Below, piece by piece: positions 43,915-53,144 of a stretch of 64,000 bases of DNA. The DNA is from Diaphorobacter limosus (GTDB taxonomy: Bacteria; Pseudomonadota; Gammaproteobacteria; Burkholderiales; Burkholderiaceae_C). The stretch lies in the NCBI RefSeq assembly GCF_033100095.1, contig NZ_CP136921.1:2140501-2204500 (forward strand), written 5' to 3'. The notes under the pieces were generated by a model that had not been told where the DNA came from, did no database searches, and saw only the letters and a list, made by a program, of their open reading frames with translations. A program made the translations under genes and the position numbers. The stretch's first letter is position 1. Each line of letters opens with the position of its first letter.

Positions 43915-45116
43915 GTGTCTGCATCCTTGTGTTGTGGCGCAATCGCGGCGCCTTGATCGATCAGCGCCTGCACCTGCGCGGCATCCAGCCCCACCTCGGC
44001 CAGCAGGGCGCGTGTGTGCTCCCCCAGGCGCGGCGCCATGGTCACGGGCGGGCGCTGGCCGTCAAAACGCACGGCCACGCCGGGAAAGCGCAGCGTGCCC
44101 ATGGCCGCGTCCTGCAGTTCCTCGAAGAAGCCCGTGGCCAGCAGATGCTCGTCAGCGCGCAGCTCGGCCAGGCGCGCCACCGGGGCGGCGGGAATCTCCA
44201 GCCGCTCGCAGGTGGCCAGCCAATAGGCCGTCGGCTGGCGCCGGACGTAGGTGGAGGCCAGCTCCAGCAGCTCGGCGATATGCGCCGTGCGGCTGGCAAT
44301 GTCGGTGAAACGCGGGTCGTCCGCATGCTGCGGCGCGCCCACCTCGGCAAAGAAGCGCTGCCAGTGCAGATTGGTGTAGGGCATCATGGCCACCAGGCCA
44401 TCCGCCGTGTGATAAGGCCTGCGCCAGGGCGCCAGCACGCGCGGGTAGCCGGGCGCAGAGCGCGGCGGCTCGAAGTGCTGGCCGTAGAAATGCTCGACCA
44501 GGTTGAAGCCCACCATGGACTCGAACATCGGCACCTCGACGAACGCCCCTTCGCCCGTGCGCTCGCGCTGCCACAGCGCCGCCAGGATGGCATGCGCCGC
44601 CACATGGCCGCAGGTCTTGTCGGCGGCGATGGTGGGCAGGTAACGCGCCTCGCCGCCCTGCTGCTCCATCAGGTCAGCCAGGCCCGACATGCCCTGGATC
44701 ACATCGTCATAGGCCGGCCGGCCCGCGTACGGCCCGGGCAGAAAGCCCAGCAGGCTGGCGTACACCAGCCGCGGGTGGCGCGCGCGCAGCGTCTCGGGAT
44801 CGACGCCCAGGCCGGCCAGCTTCTGCGGGCGCATGCTGTGCATGAAGACGTCGGCGGTCGCTATCAGCGCCTGCAGCGCCTGACGCGCCTCGGGCCGCTT
44901 CAGGTCCAGCGCAATGCTTTTCTTGCTGCGGTTGGAGCCCAGGAACATGGCCGCCATGCCGGGTTCGGGCGCCGGCCCGGTGTGGCGCGTGGAGTCGCCC
45001 CCGGGCGGCTCCACCTTGATGACCTCGGCGCCATAGTCGGCCAGCACCTGGCTGGCCAGCGGGCCGAAGATGACGCTGGACAGATCCAGCACCCGCAGTC
45101 CTTGCAAGGGCTTCAT
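43911..45116 (-). CDS. CaiB/BaiF family CoA-transferase
   Basis: Class III CoA-transferase of 401 residues. The N-terminus LQGLRVLDLSSVIFGPLASQVLADYGAEVIKVEPPGGDSTR is typical, as are FLGSNRSKKSIALDLKRPEAR and the PTIAADKTCGHVAAHAILAALW stretch carrying the catalytic Asp region. The ATG at 45116 is preferred over 45122 because AGGAG then lies 8 nt upstream. It is the first gene of a three-gene operon with the MaoC hydratase and a TctC binding protein, a common arrangement for uptake and activation of an organic acid in Burkholderiales. Confidence 0.92.
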   Translation of the reverse strand: MKPLQGLRVLDLSSVIFGPLASQVLADYGAEVIKVEPPGGDSTRHTGPAPEPGMAAMFLGSNRSKKSIALDLKRPEARQALQALIATADVFMHSMRPQKLAGLGVDPETLRARHPRLVYASLLGFLPGPYAGRPAYDDVIQGMSGLADLMEQQGGEARYLPTIAADKTCGHVAAHAILAALWQRERTGEGAFVEVPMFESMVGFNLVEHFYGQHFEPPRSAPGYPRVLAPWRRPYHTADGLVAMMPYTNLHWQRFFAEVGAPQHADDPRFTDIASRTAHIAELLELASTYVRRQPTAYWLATCERLEIPAAPVARLAELRADEHLLATGFFEELQDAAMGTLRFPGVAVRFDGQRPPVTMAPRLGEHTRALLAEVGLDAAQVQALIDQGAAIAPQHKDADT

Positions 45117-45195
45117 TCGCATGTCTCCTGCTGCTGTCTTGCTGGCGATTATTCGGGTTCGGCCCCCATGCGTCTAATATTTATTGGCGTCCGTC

Positions 45196-45214
45196 CGATA
45201 CCTGCTGCGTATCG
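45196..45214. promoter_or_regulatory. inverted repeat in the divergent promoter region
   Basis: CGATAC and GTATCG flank a 7-bp spacer between the divergent CoA-transferase and metallophosphoesterase genes. It is a possible regulator site for either. No family is assigned. Confidence 0.3.
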
Positions 45215-45314
45215 AATGGCGCTCGTGAGACCAAAAAACTACGTGTTTTCCCTAGATACACAAGCGGCGCCATGCAAGCGAGCACTCAGCTTATGGCGCG
45301 ATGATGTTCCGATC

Positions 45315-46073
45315 ATGAAGATTGCCCTGCTCTCCGACCTCCACGCCAACCTGCCCGCCCTCGATGCCTGCCTGGAACATGCCCGCGCCCAGGGGGCAGA
45401 ACAATTTGCCCTGCTGGGCGACCTGGTGGGCTACGGCGCCGACCCGGGCCCGGTGCTCGACCGCGTGATGCAGCTCGTGGCCGATGGCGCGCTGTGCGTG
45501 CGCGGCAACCATGACGATGCCGCAGTCGCCCCGCCGCCCCAGGTGGAGAACCTGGGCGACCAGAGCGCGCAATGGACGCACCCGCACCTGTCCGCCGAAC
45601 AGCGCGCCTTTCTGGCCGGCCTGCCGCTGACCGCGCGCATGGGGCCGGACGCCCTGCTGGTGCATGCCAGCGCCGACGGTCCCGAGCGCTGGCACTACGT
45701 GGCCGACAGCAACGCCGCCGAGCGTTCCATGGCCGCGGCCACGCAGATAGACCCGGCCATCCGCTATGTCTTCAGCGGCCATGTGCATGAGCAGGCGCTG
45801 TACTTCCTCACGCCCACGGCCAAGCTGATGCGCTTTAGCCCCCAGCCCGGCGTGCCCGTGCCCGTGCCGCCGCACCGGCAATGGCTGGCCATCGTGGGCT
45901 CCTGCGGCCAGCCGCGCGATGGCGACACGCGCGCCATGTATGCGCTGTTCGACGCCGGGGCCGCCACCATCACCTTCCAGCGCGTGCGCTACGACCATAT
46001 GGCGGCTGCGGCGGCGGTGCGCGCCAGCGGCCTGCCGGCCTTCTTTGCCGACCGGCTGGAAAAAGGGCGCTAG
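45315..46073 (+). CDS. metallophosphoesterase
   Basis: Calcineurin-like phosphoesterase of 252 residues with the full metal site: LSDLHANLPAL, LLGDLVGYGADP, VRGNHDD, LLVHAS and SGHVHE. This is close to the YfcE/diadenosine-tetraphosphatase-like group common in Burkholderiales. Together with the kinase gene that starts 4 bp after its stop, it makes a phosphatase-kinase pair; whether the phosphatase acts on the kinase's targets is only inferred from linkage. The ATG at 45315 directly begins the first motif. Confidence 0.9.
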   Translation: MKIALLSDLHANLPALDACLEHARAQGAEQFALLGDLVGYGADPGPVLDRVMQLVADGALCVRGNHDDAAVAPPPQVENLGDQSAQWTHPHLSAEQRAFLAGLPLTARMGPDALLVHASADGPERWHYVADSNAAERSMAAATQIDPAIRYVFSGHVHEQALYFLTPTAKLMRFSPQPGVPVPVPPHRQWLAIVGSCGQPRDGDTRAMYALFDAGAATITFQRVRYDHMAAAAAVRASGLPAFFADRLEKGR

Positions 46074-46077
46074 CGCC

Positions 46078-47508
46078 ATGAAGCTGCTCGAGCCTGGCAC
46101 CGAGGTCGACGGCTTCGTGGTGCACGAGTGCATACATGCCGGCGGCATGGCCCATATCTACCATGCGGGCTACGCGAATACGGCGCGTGATCCGGGCTTT
46201 CCGCTGGCCATGAAGATCCCGCGCATGACGGCCGGCGATGGCGCCGAGAACATCGTCAGCTTCGAGGTCGAGCTGACCATCTTGCCCACCCTCACCGGCC
46301 ACCACGCGCCGCGCTTCGTGGCCGCGGGCGACCTGATGCGTCTGCCCTATCTGGTCATGGAATATGTGGAGGGCCAGACGCTGCAGCACTGGCTGGACAG
46401 CCACCAGCGCGGCGACGCCGAGCAGGACGCCCGCGACATCGCCCGCATCGGCAGCGCGCTGGCCATCGCCGCGCACAGCATCCACCAGCAGAATGTCTGC
46501 CACCTGGACCTGAAGCCGGCCAACGTGCTGCTGCGCCCGGACGGCAGCGTGGTGCTGCTGGACTTCGGCCTGTCCTGCCACGCGCATTACCCCGACCTGC
46601 TGGCCGAGGAGATGCGCAAGGCCGTGGGCTCGCCCACCTGGATCGCGCCCGAGCAGGTGGTGGGCGTGCGCGGTGATCTGCGCAGCGACATCTTCGCCAT
46701 CGGCGTGATGCTGTACGAGATGGCCACGGGCGAGCTGCCCTTCGGCTCGCCAACCACCGACGCCGGCCTGCGCCAGCGCCTGTGGATGACGCCCGCCCCG
46801 CCGCGCCAGCACCGCCCCGACCTGCCCGAGTGGCTGCAGGAGGTCATCCTGCGCTGCCTGGAGCCCGAGGCCGCGCAGCGCTACCCCTCGGCCGCACACC
46901 TGGCCTTCGACCTGGCGAACCCGGAGCAGGTGCCACTCACCGAGCGCGGGCGGCGCCTGCGCGGGCCCGGCCTGCGCGTGCACTTCAAACGCTGGATCAA
47001 GGCCGCCGGCATGCACTACCAGCCCAGCCCGCTACCCACGCGCCAGATCGAGGAAGTGCCCATCCTCATGGTCGCCGTGCCGCACGACGACGTGACCGAC
47101 GCCACGCTGTACTCGCTGCGCGAGGCGGCGGCGCGCTCGCTGGGCATACGCCCGGGCGCGCGCCTGGCCTGCGTGTCGGTGATCTCGCCATCGGCCAGCA
47201 GCGCGTCGGACAGCGAGCGCAGCGAAACCACGCTGCGCCGCCAGCATCTGGCGCGGCTCAAGCAATGGGCGACGGGGCTGGATCTGTCACGCCACAGCGC
47301 CAGCTACCATGTGCTGGAGTCCAGCGACGTGGCCCAGGCCCTGGTGCGCTACGCCGAGGCGAACCGCGTCAGCATGATGATCCTGGGCGCTGCCACCCAT
47401 GGCCTGCAGCTGCAGCGCTTTGTGGCCACCGTACCCATGCGCGTGGCGCGCGACGCGCCCTGCACCGTCATCCTGGTCAAGCAGCAGCTGCCGTTCGAGC
47501 ACCTGTAG
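46078..47508 (+). CDS. Ser/Thr protein kinase fused to a universal stress protein domain
   Basis: Two-domain soluble protein of 476 residues. The Hanks-type kinase (about 10-300) has Lys46 in AMKIP, HLDLKPANVLL (Asp144), DFG at 162-164 and SPTWIAPEQ. The C-terminal domain (about 320-475) is UspA-like: VPILMVAVPHDDVTDATLYSL at the start and MMILGAATHGLQLQRFVATVPMRVARDAPCTVILVK, with the nucleotide-site G-rich pattern. The USP part may sense ATP or stress and control the kinase. It starts 4 bp after the metallophosphoesterase gene. The targets are unknown. Confidence 0.9.
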   Translation: MKLLEPGTEVDGFVVHECIHAGGMAHIYHAGYANTARDPGFPLAMKIPRMTAGDGAENIVSFEVELTILPTLTGHHAPRFVAAGDLMRLPYLVMEYVEGQTLQHWLDSHQRGDAEQDARDIARIGSALAIAAHSIHQQNVCHLDLKPANVLLRPDGSVVLLDFGLSCHAHYPDLLAEEMRKAVGSPTWIAPEQVVGVRGDLRSDIFAIGVMLYEMATGELPFGSPTTDAGLRQRLWMTPAPPRQHRPDLPEWLQEVILRCLEPEAAQRYPSAAHLAFDLANPEQVPLTERGRRLRGPGLRVHFKRWIKAAGMHYQPSPLPTRQIEEVPILMVAVPHDDVTDATLYSLREAAARSLGIRPGARLACVSVISPSASSASDSERSETTLRRQHLARLKQWATGLDLSRHSASYHVLESSDVAQALVRYAEANRVSMMILGAATHGLQLQRFVATVPMRVARDAPCTVILVKQQLPFEHL

Positions 47509-47514
47509 CCGCCA

Positions 47515-47955
47515 TCAGCAACCACCCATCACGCGGCACTCGGGCACCGGCCGGCCTTGTGCATCGCGCCACTGCAGGGGTGCGCCCTGCGCCCCGGGCA
47601 CGGGCGGCGGCGCAGCGCCAGGTGTAGCCGCCGGCTGCTGCGGGTCATGCAGCACCGTGGAGCTGCCCACCCCCACACCCACGCGGGCATTGCCCATGGG
47701 CACCGATGCCCCCACCCCGGCACCACCCGTGACCTGGCCGCGCTGATTCACCCCCACGCCGACGCCAAGCGGCCCGACGCCGGTGGACACGCCCGCCGAC
47801 ACACCGCCGGAACCCAGCCCCACGCCAATGCTGACGGGGCCCACTGGCACCCCCACGCCCACATGCGCCGATGGGCTGGCGCATGCGGCCAGGAATGCCG
47901 CCATGGCGAGCGCGGCCGCGCCGCGCCAGCCTGTCTCGTTGATTTGCCTTGCCAT
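47515..47955 (-). CDS. glycine-valine-rich lipoprotein of unknown function
   Basis: Predicted lipoprotein of 146 residues: signal ending AAFLAACASP, then a low-complexity region of alternating Gly and Val with repeated VGVG, GVGVPVGP and SIGVGLGSG units, and a tail PLQWRDAQGRPVPECRVMGGC with two cysteines. Similar GV-repeat lipoproteins occur in Comamonadaceae without known function. The ATG at 47955 begins the signal peptide. It is convergent with the kinase gene and divergent from srkA. Confidence 0.75.
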   Translation of the reverse strand: MARQINETGWRGAAALAMAAFLAACASPSAHVGVGVPVGPVSIGVGLGSGGVSAGVSTGVGPLGVGVGVNQRGQVTGGAGVGASVPMGNARVGVGVGSSTVLHDPQQPAATPGAAPPPVPGAQGAPLQWRDAQGRPVPECRVMGGC

Positions 47956-48016
47956 GCCCCATGGTAGCCAACCCGGCGCGGCCGGCACGCCACAGCGGCG
48001 CGCGACAATGCACGCC

Positions 48017-49060
48017 ATGACCGCAACGCCCTCAGACACCGCCCCGCCCCACCCCTACGCCAGCCTCACGCCGGACCTGGTGCTGGACGCCCTGGCCAGC
48101 GTCGGCCTGTACGGCGACGGCCGGCTGATGGCCCTGGGCTCGTATGAGAACCGCGTCTACCAGGTGGCGCTAGAGGATGGCAGCCGCGTGGTCGTCAAGT
48201 TCTACCGCCCCGGACGCTGGAGCCAGGCGCAGATCGAGGAGGAGCATGCATTCGCGCTGGAGCTGGCCGCCGCCGAGGTGCCCGTGGTCGCGCCCCTGAT
48301 GCTGCAGGGCCGCAGCCTTCACCAGCACGCCGGCTTTGGCTTTGCCGTCAGCCCCTGGCGCGGCGGGCGCATGCCGGAGCTGGACGACTTCGAGGTGCTG
48401 GAATGGCTGGGGCGCTACCTGGCGCGCATCCACAACGTAGGGGCCCAGCGCCCGTTCGAACAACGCCCGCGGCTGGATGCGCAAAGCTTTGGCCAGGAGC
48501 CGCGCGACTGGCTGCTCAGCCAGCAAATCATCCCCCTGGACCAGCAATCGGCCTGGCACGCGGCCTGCGATGAAGCTCTTGAATTGATAGCTTCTGACGC
48601 TTATCCATCAAGCGCTACAGGCCAATTTGTCTTGAAAGATGCAAACGCCATCCGCCTGCACGGCGACTGCCATCCCGGCAATGTGCTGTGGACACCCGTG
48701 GACGACGCAGGCCAGGGCGGCCCGCATTTCGTGGACCTGGATGACGCGCGCATGGGCCCGGCGGTGCAGGACCTGTGGATGCTGCTGTCGGGCGACCGGC
48801 GCCAGCGCGCGCTGCAGCTGTCCACGCTGCTGGACGGCTACGAGCAGTTGCGCGCCTTCGACCGGCGCGAGCTGGCGCTCATCGAGCCACTGCGCACGCT
48901 GCGCCTGATCCACTACAGCGCCTGGCTGGCGCGGCGCTGGAGCGACCCGATCTTCCCCATCAACTTCCCGTGGTTCGGCAGCAGCGACTACTGGCGCGGC
49001 CAGGTGGGCATGCTGCGCGAGCAGATCGAGGCGATGCGCGAGGAGCCGCTGACCGCCTGA
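48017..49060 (+). CDS. srkA: stress response Ser/Thr kinase SrkA (YihE/RdoA)
   Basis: SrkA-type kinase of 347 residues, with aminoglycoside-phosphotransferase fold; in E. coli it counters stress-induced death and is linked to DsbA. Visible motifs are GSYENRVYQVALEDGSRVVVKFYRPGRWS (ATP site), LHGDCHPGNVLW (catalytic Asp) and FVDLDDARMGPAVQDLWML. An in-frame ATG at 48008 is an alternative start. A dispersed repeat (48582-48636) is translated as LIASDAYPSSATGQFVL just before the catalytic loop, a region where orthologues vary. Confidence 0.92.
   Translation: MTATPSDTAPPHPYASLTPDLVLDALASVGLYGDGRLMALGSYENRVYQVALEDGSRVVVKFYRPGRWSQAQIEEEHAFALELAAAEVPVVAPLMLQGRSLHQHAGFGFAVSPWRGGRMPELDDFEVLEWLGRYLARIHNVGAQRPFEQRPRLDAQSFGQEPRDWLLSQQIIPLDQQSAWHAACDEALELIASDAYPSSATGQFVLKDANAIRLHGDCHPGNVLWTPVDDAGQGGPHFVDLDDARMGPAVQDLWMLLSGDRRQRALQLSTLLDGYEQLRAFDRRELALIEPLRTLRLIHYSAWLARRWSDPIFPINFPWFGSSDYWRGQVGMLREQIEAMREEPLTA
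48582..48636 (+). repeat. dispersed repeat, copy i (in frame in srkA)
   Basis: Forward copy: TTGATAGCTTCTGACGCTTA, TCCATCAAGCGCTACAGGCC, AATTTGTCTTGAAA. It keeps the srkA frame open and adds or replaces about 18 residues. Confidence 0.75.
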
Positions 49061-49085
49061 AAAGCACAGGCGGCCAGGCCCGGCA

Positions 49086-50078
49086 TCATTCAGCCTTGAC
49101 GCCGGAGATCTTCACCAGCTTCTGGATGACGGGATCGACGGCGTCAAAGTCCTTGTGGAACTGCGCCGCGCCGCCCGGCACCGACTCCAGGCCAAAGACC
49201 TGGAAGCGCGCCTTCATGGCCGTGGAGTGGATGATCTCCACCGACTCCTTCTCCAGCCGCTGCAGTATGGGCTTGGGCGTGCCCTTGGGCGCCAGCAGGG
49301 TGAACCAGGCCACCGTGTTGAACTCCGGGTCGGCAAAGCCCTGCTCGGCCATGGTGGGCACGTCGGGCAGTTCGGCCAGGCGCTTGGGGCCATAGATGGC
49401 GATGGGGCGCACGCGGTTGTCCTTGAGCACGCCCTGGGCCGCGGCAATCGTCCCCAGACCCCACGAGACCACGCCGCCCGCCAGATCCTGGATATGCGGC
49501 GACTCGCTCTTGTAGGCCACATGCGTCATGTCCAGCTTGCGCGTGTCGCTCAGGTAGGCGCTCATCAAATGCCCGGCCGAACCCTGTCCGTATGACCCGT
49601 AGTTGACCTTGCCCTTGTTGGCCTGCGCCCAGGCCATGAACTCCTTCATGTTCTTGACCGGCACATTGGCGTTGACCATCATCACCAGGCTGGTGGAGGC
49701 CAGCTGGGTGATGAACTCGAAGTCCTTGCGGATGTCGTAGGGCACCTTGGCAAAGATGTGGTGGGCATAGAACACGGGCGTGGAATAGGCCACCAGCAGC
49801 GTATAGCCATCCGGCGCGGCGCGCGCCACGGCCTGCGTGCCGAGCATGCCCGAGGCCCCCGTCTTGTTGTCCACCACCACCGCCTGGCCCAGGCGCTTGC
49901 CCAACTGGTCGGCCAGCACCCGCGCCACCACATCCGTACCGCCGCCGGCGCCGGCGGGCACCACCAGGGTGATGGGGCGGTTGGGGTAGTCCTTGGCGGC
50001 GCTGGCGGTCTGGGCCTGCGCCCAGCCTGCCGCGCCCAGGGCCAGGGCCATGGTGGCCAGTACGGTCTTGATCCTCAT
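49086..50078 (-). CDS. TctC/Bug family binding protein
   Basis: Second Bug-type periplasmic protein in the window, 330 residues, signal peptide about 1-22 (WAQAQ), then YPNRPITLVVPAGAGGGTDVVARVLADQLGKRLGQAVVVDNKTGASGMLG. No transporter partners are beside it. It is convergent with srkA and faces away from the lactate locus across a 540-bp gap. The ligand is a carboxylate by family. The ATG at 50078 has AGGGAGACG upstream; another frame starting a few bases away is a shadow. Confidence 0.9.
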   Translation of the reverse strand: MRIKTVLATMALALGAAGWAQAQTASAAKDYPNRPITLVVPAGAGGGTDVVARVLADQLGKRLGQAVVVDNKTGASGMLGTQAVARAAPDGYTLLVAYSTPVFYAHHIFAKVPYDIRKDFEFITQLASTSLVMMVNANVPVKNMKEFMAWAQANKGKVNYGSYGQGSAGHLMSAYLSDTRKLDMTHVAYKSESPHIQDLAGGVVSWGLGTIAAAQGVLKDNRVRPIAIYGPKRLAELPDVPTMAEQGFADPEFNTVAWFTLLAPKGTPKPILQRLEKESVEIIHSTAMKARFQVFGLESVPGGAAQFHKDFDAVDPVIQKLVKISGVKAE

Positions 50079-50361
50079 GCATCGTCTCCCGGTGGTCAAA
50101 GGGAAGGATGCTGCGAGAACAACCGGCCAGTCGCCAATAGGGGATACCTGTAAAACAACGCGATCAGCAGCAGCAACGGCACGCTGGAAGCGCCAAACCC
50201 CTGCCTTGCGCTCGTCGCGCACCCGGCCAAAACCTCAACCGATCAAGCCTGAACGCTTTGGCAGCAAGCCTTCACAGCGATCCCAAAAGGGCATGCATCG
50301 AGCCTGCGGCGCGCCCCAGCCAACAGAATGGGCGCTTTCCACGGTATTTCGTTAGCAAGCA

Positions 50362-50378
50362 TATTGGTATGACCAATA
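50362..50378. promoter_or_regulatory. LldR operator, distal site
   Basis: TATTGGTATGACCAATA: perfect 7-bp arms around a 3-bp centre, matching the TTGGT-N3-ACCAA core of lactate-responsive GntR regulators. Confidence 0.75.
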
Positions 50379-50474
50379 CTGAATTTACCCTGATTGTTTA
50401 TGAATTTAGGTATTTACCCGGTATGCATTGATAAATGCGCACGCCGAAAATAGCCACGCCTCGGATCTCATGCG

Positions 50475-50491
50475 TATTGGTAGTACCAATT
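50475..50491. promoter_or_regulatory. LldR operator, proximal site
   Basis: ATTGGTAGTACCAAT: perfect 6-bp arms around a 3-bp centre. It is centred 113 bp from the distal site, close to the spacing of the two LldR sites in the E. coli lldPRD promoter, where looping represses. Confidence 0.75.
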
Positions 50492-50618
50492 TCACTTTCA
50501 CGCCATGGCACGAGGCATGCCACCCTCCCCGTTGACCCCGCCCCCCAGCGGCAGGCCAGCGGGAAGCCACTGAAACCGCAGGCCCCGCGGCCCGCACAAC
50601 GCATTTCGCACAACGGCC

Positions 50619-52313
50619 ATGCAAACCCTCTGGCAACAGAACTACGACCCCGCCGGGAACATCTGGATCTCGGCCCTGGTCGCCCTCATTCCCATCGTCT
50701 TTTTCTTCCTTGCGCTGACGCGGCTGCGCCTCAAGGGCTACCAGGCAGGCACCGTCACGGTGCTGCTGGCCCTGGGCGTGGCGCTACTGTTCTACAAGAT
50801 GCCCGTGAGCGCAGCCCTGGCCTCGGCCGTGTATGGCTTCTTCTACGGCCTGTGGCCCATCGCCTGGATCATTGTGGCGGCCGTGTTTCTGTACAAGCTG
50901 TCGGTCAAGACCGGGCAGTTTGATGTGATCCGGAGCTCCATCCTGTCCGTCACGCCCGACCAGCGGCTGCAGCTCATCCTGGTGGGCTTTTGCTTTGGCG
51001 CGTTTCTGGAAGGCGCTGCCGGCTTTGGTGCCCCCGTGGCCATCACCGCTGCGCTGCTGGTGGGCCTGGGCTTCAAGCCGCTGTACGCTGCCGGCCTGTG
51101 CCTGATCGCCAACACCGCCCCCGTGGCCTTTGGCGCCATGGGCATTCCGGTCATCGTGGCCGGTCAGGTGTCGGGCATTGATCCCTTCCTCATCGGCCAG
51201 ATGGCCGGGCGCCAGTTGCCCTTCATGACCATCCTGGTGCTGTTCTGGATCATGGCGATCATGGACGGCTGGCGCGGCGTGAAGGAGACCTGGCCTGCCG
51301 TGCTGGTGGGTGGCGGCTCTTTCGCGCTGGTGCAGTTCCTCACCGCCAACTACATCGGCCCCGAGCTGCCCGACATCACCTCGGCCATCGTCTCGCTGAT
51401 TGCGCTCACAGCCTTCCTCAAGGTGTGGCAGCCCAAGCGCATCTTCCGTTTTGATACGGAACAGAGCGCTCCCAGCAAGGCCAATGGCACGAAAGCAGCC
51501 GGCGCAGCCAAACCCCAAGCCGCAGCACCCCTCACCGCAGGCGCCATCATCAAGGCCTGGTCGCCCTTCATCATCCTGACCGCCATGGTCACGCTGTGGA
51601 GCCTCAAGCCCTTCAAGGCGCTGTTTGCTGCCGGCGGCCCGCTGGCTTCCACCATCATCAGCATCCCCGTGCCCATGCTCGACAAGCTGGTCGCCAAGAT
51701 GCCGCCCGTGGTAGCCGCCGCCACGCCCTACGGCGCGGTGTACACCTTCAACTGGCTGTCGGCCACCGGCACGGCCATCCTGATTGCGGCCATCCTGACC
51801 ATTGCCTTTGCCCGCTTCTCCCCCGCCAAGGCCGTGGCCACACTGGGTGAGACGGTGCGCGAGCTGGTCATCCCGATCTACTCCATCGGCATGGTGCTGG
51901 CCTTTGCCTTCGTGGCCAACTACTCGGGCCTGTCGGCCACACTGGCCCTGGCGCTGGCCCACACGGGCCAGGCGTTTGTGTTCTTCTCGCCCTTCCTGGG
52001 CTGGATCGGCGTGTTCCTCACGGGCTCGGACACCTCGGCCAACGCCTTGTTTGGCGCGCTGCAGGCCACCACGGCCAACCAGCTGGGCCTGTCGCCCGTG
52101 CTCACCGTGGCGGCCAATACCACGGGCGGCGTCACCGGCAAGATGATTTCGCCCCAGTCCATCGCCATTGCCTGCGCGGCTGTGGGCCTGGCGGGCAAGG
52201 AATCGGACCTGTTCCGCTTCACCGTCAAGCACAGCCTGATCTTCGCCGTCATCATCGGCATCATCACAACGCTGCAGGCCTATGTATTTACGTGGATGAT
52301 TCCGGGCCACTGA
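50619..52313 (+). CDS. lldP: L-lactate permease
   Basis: LctP family lactate/glycolate:proton symporter of 564 residues with about twelve or more membrane segments. Family features are the N-terminal [57 protein letters not shown], and near the end [27 protein letters not shown] with [22 protein letters not shown]. It heads the operon lldP-lldR-lldD under two LldR-type operators. A ribosome binding site is not evident before the ATG. Confidence 0.96.
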   Translation: MQTLWQQNYDPAGNIWISALVALIPIVFFFLALTRLRLKGYQAGTVTVLLALGVALLFYKMPVSAALASAVYGFFYGLWPIAWIIVAAVFLYKLSVKTGQFDVIRSSILSVTPDQRLQLILVGFCFGAFLEGAAGFGAPVAITAALLVGLGFKPLYAAGLCLIANTAPVAFGAMGIPVIVAGQVSGIDPFLIGQMAGRQLPFMTILVLFWIMAIMDGWRGVKETWPAVLVGGGSFALVQFLTANYIGPELPDITSAIVSLIALTAFLKVWQPKRIFRFDTEQSAPSKANGTKAAGAAKPQAAAPLTAGAIIKAWSPFIILTAMVTLWSLKPFKALFAAGGPLASTIISIPVPMLDKLVAKMPPVVAAATPYGAVYTFNWLSATGTAILIAAILTIAFARFSPAKAVATLGETVRELVIPIYSIGMVLAFAFVANYSGLSATLALALAHTGQAFVFFSPFLGWIGVFLTGSDTSANALFGALQATTANQLGLSPVLTVAANTTGGVTGKMISPQSIAIACAAVGLAGKESDLFRFTVKHSLIFAVIIGIITTLQAYVFTWMIPGH

Positions 52314-52345
52314 ACCACGGTTGAACCCCCAACTGGAGAGCCCCC

Positions 52346-53134
52346 ATGCGCCTGGCCGATCACGTTGTCGAGAAACTGCTTGCCCTGGTGCAGGCCCGCG
52401 GCCTGCAGCCCGGGCAGCGCCTGCCCGCGGAGCGGCAACTGGCCGAGGAACTGGGGGTGTCGCGCACCTCGGTGCGCGAAGCCATACAGAAGCTGACCAG
52501 CCAGGGCGTGCTGTCGGCGCGGCGCGGCGACGGCACCTACCTGCAGTCGCGCGCGACGGCCGAATGGCTGCAGGAGGGCATGCAGCCGCTGGCCGGCCTG
52601 ATCGACGCCGACCCGCACTACCGCTACGACGTGCTGGAGGCCCGGCAGGCGCTGGAAAGCAGCGCCGCCTGGCTGGCCGCGCAGCGCGCCACCGCCCAGG
52701 ACAAGGCGCGCATACAGCACTGCTTCGAGGTGATGCTTGACCATCAGCAAAACGGCCACGCCGAATTGGCCGCGCGTGCCGACGCACAGTTCCACCTGGC
52801 CATTGCCGAGGCCTCGCACAACCTGGTGCTGGTTCAGGTGACGCACAGCCTGTTCACCACAGTGCTGTCCACGGTGGCGCGCAACCGTCACGACATGTTC
52901 CACCTCAGCGCGCCCGTGACCGTGCAGGCGCTGACGGAACAACACCAGGCGCTGATGCAGGCCATCCTGGACGGCGACCCGCAGCGTGCACGCCAATGCA
53001 TCGATGAACATCTGGAGCATGTGCGCGTCACCATCCAGCGTCTGGACGAAGACCGCGCACGGCAGGAACGTTCCACACGCCTGCCGCCGGATCTGGTACC
53101 ACCGCTGCTACCCGAAACGTCCCCACACACCTGA
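52346..53134 (+). CDS. lldR: lactate-responsive GntR regulator LldR
   Basis: FadR-subfamily repressor of 262 residues: winged HTH (about 5-75, [47 protein letters not shown]) and FCD domain with [20 protein letters not shown] and the His-bearing [30 protein letters not shown]. It is encoded between permease and dehydrogenase as in E. coli lldPRD. It should bind the ATTGGT-N3-ACCAAT sites upstream of lldP and release with L-lactate. Confidence 0.93.
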   Translation: MRLADHVVEKLLALVQARGLQPGQRLPAERQLAEELGVSRTSVREAIQKLTSQGVLSARRGDGTYLQSRATAEWLQEGMQPLAGLIDADPHYRYDVLEARQALESSAAWLAAQRATAQDKARIQHCFEVMLDHQQNGHAELAARADAQFHLAIAEASHNLVLVQVTHSLFTTVLSTVARNRHDMFHLSAPVTVQALTEQHQALMQAILDGDPQRARQCIDEHLEHVRVTIQRLDEDRARQERSTRLPPDLVPPLLPETSPHT

Positions 53135-53144
53135 ACCTCTCGCC

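Larger units (their letters stand above)
50079..50618. promoter_or_regulatory. intergenic control region of the lactate operon
   Basis: A 540-bp gap between a TctC gene and lldP. The right half is AT-rich and contains the two LldR-type operators listed separately; the lldP promoter should lie between or near them. The left part (50079-50360) shows no gene, repeat or clear signal. Confidence 0.6.

Noticed and set aside
47515..47955. Gly/Val repeats as a possible amyloid or phase-variable repeat
   Set aside because: The codons are not an exact tandem repeat and similar GV-rich lipoproteins are common in the family; nothing points to slippage.
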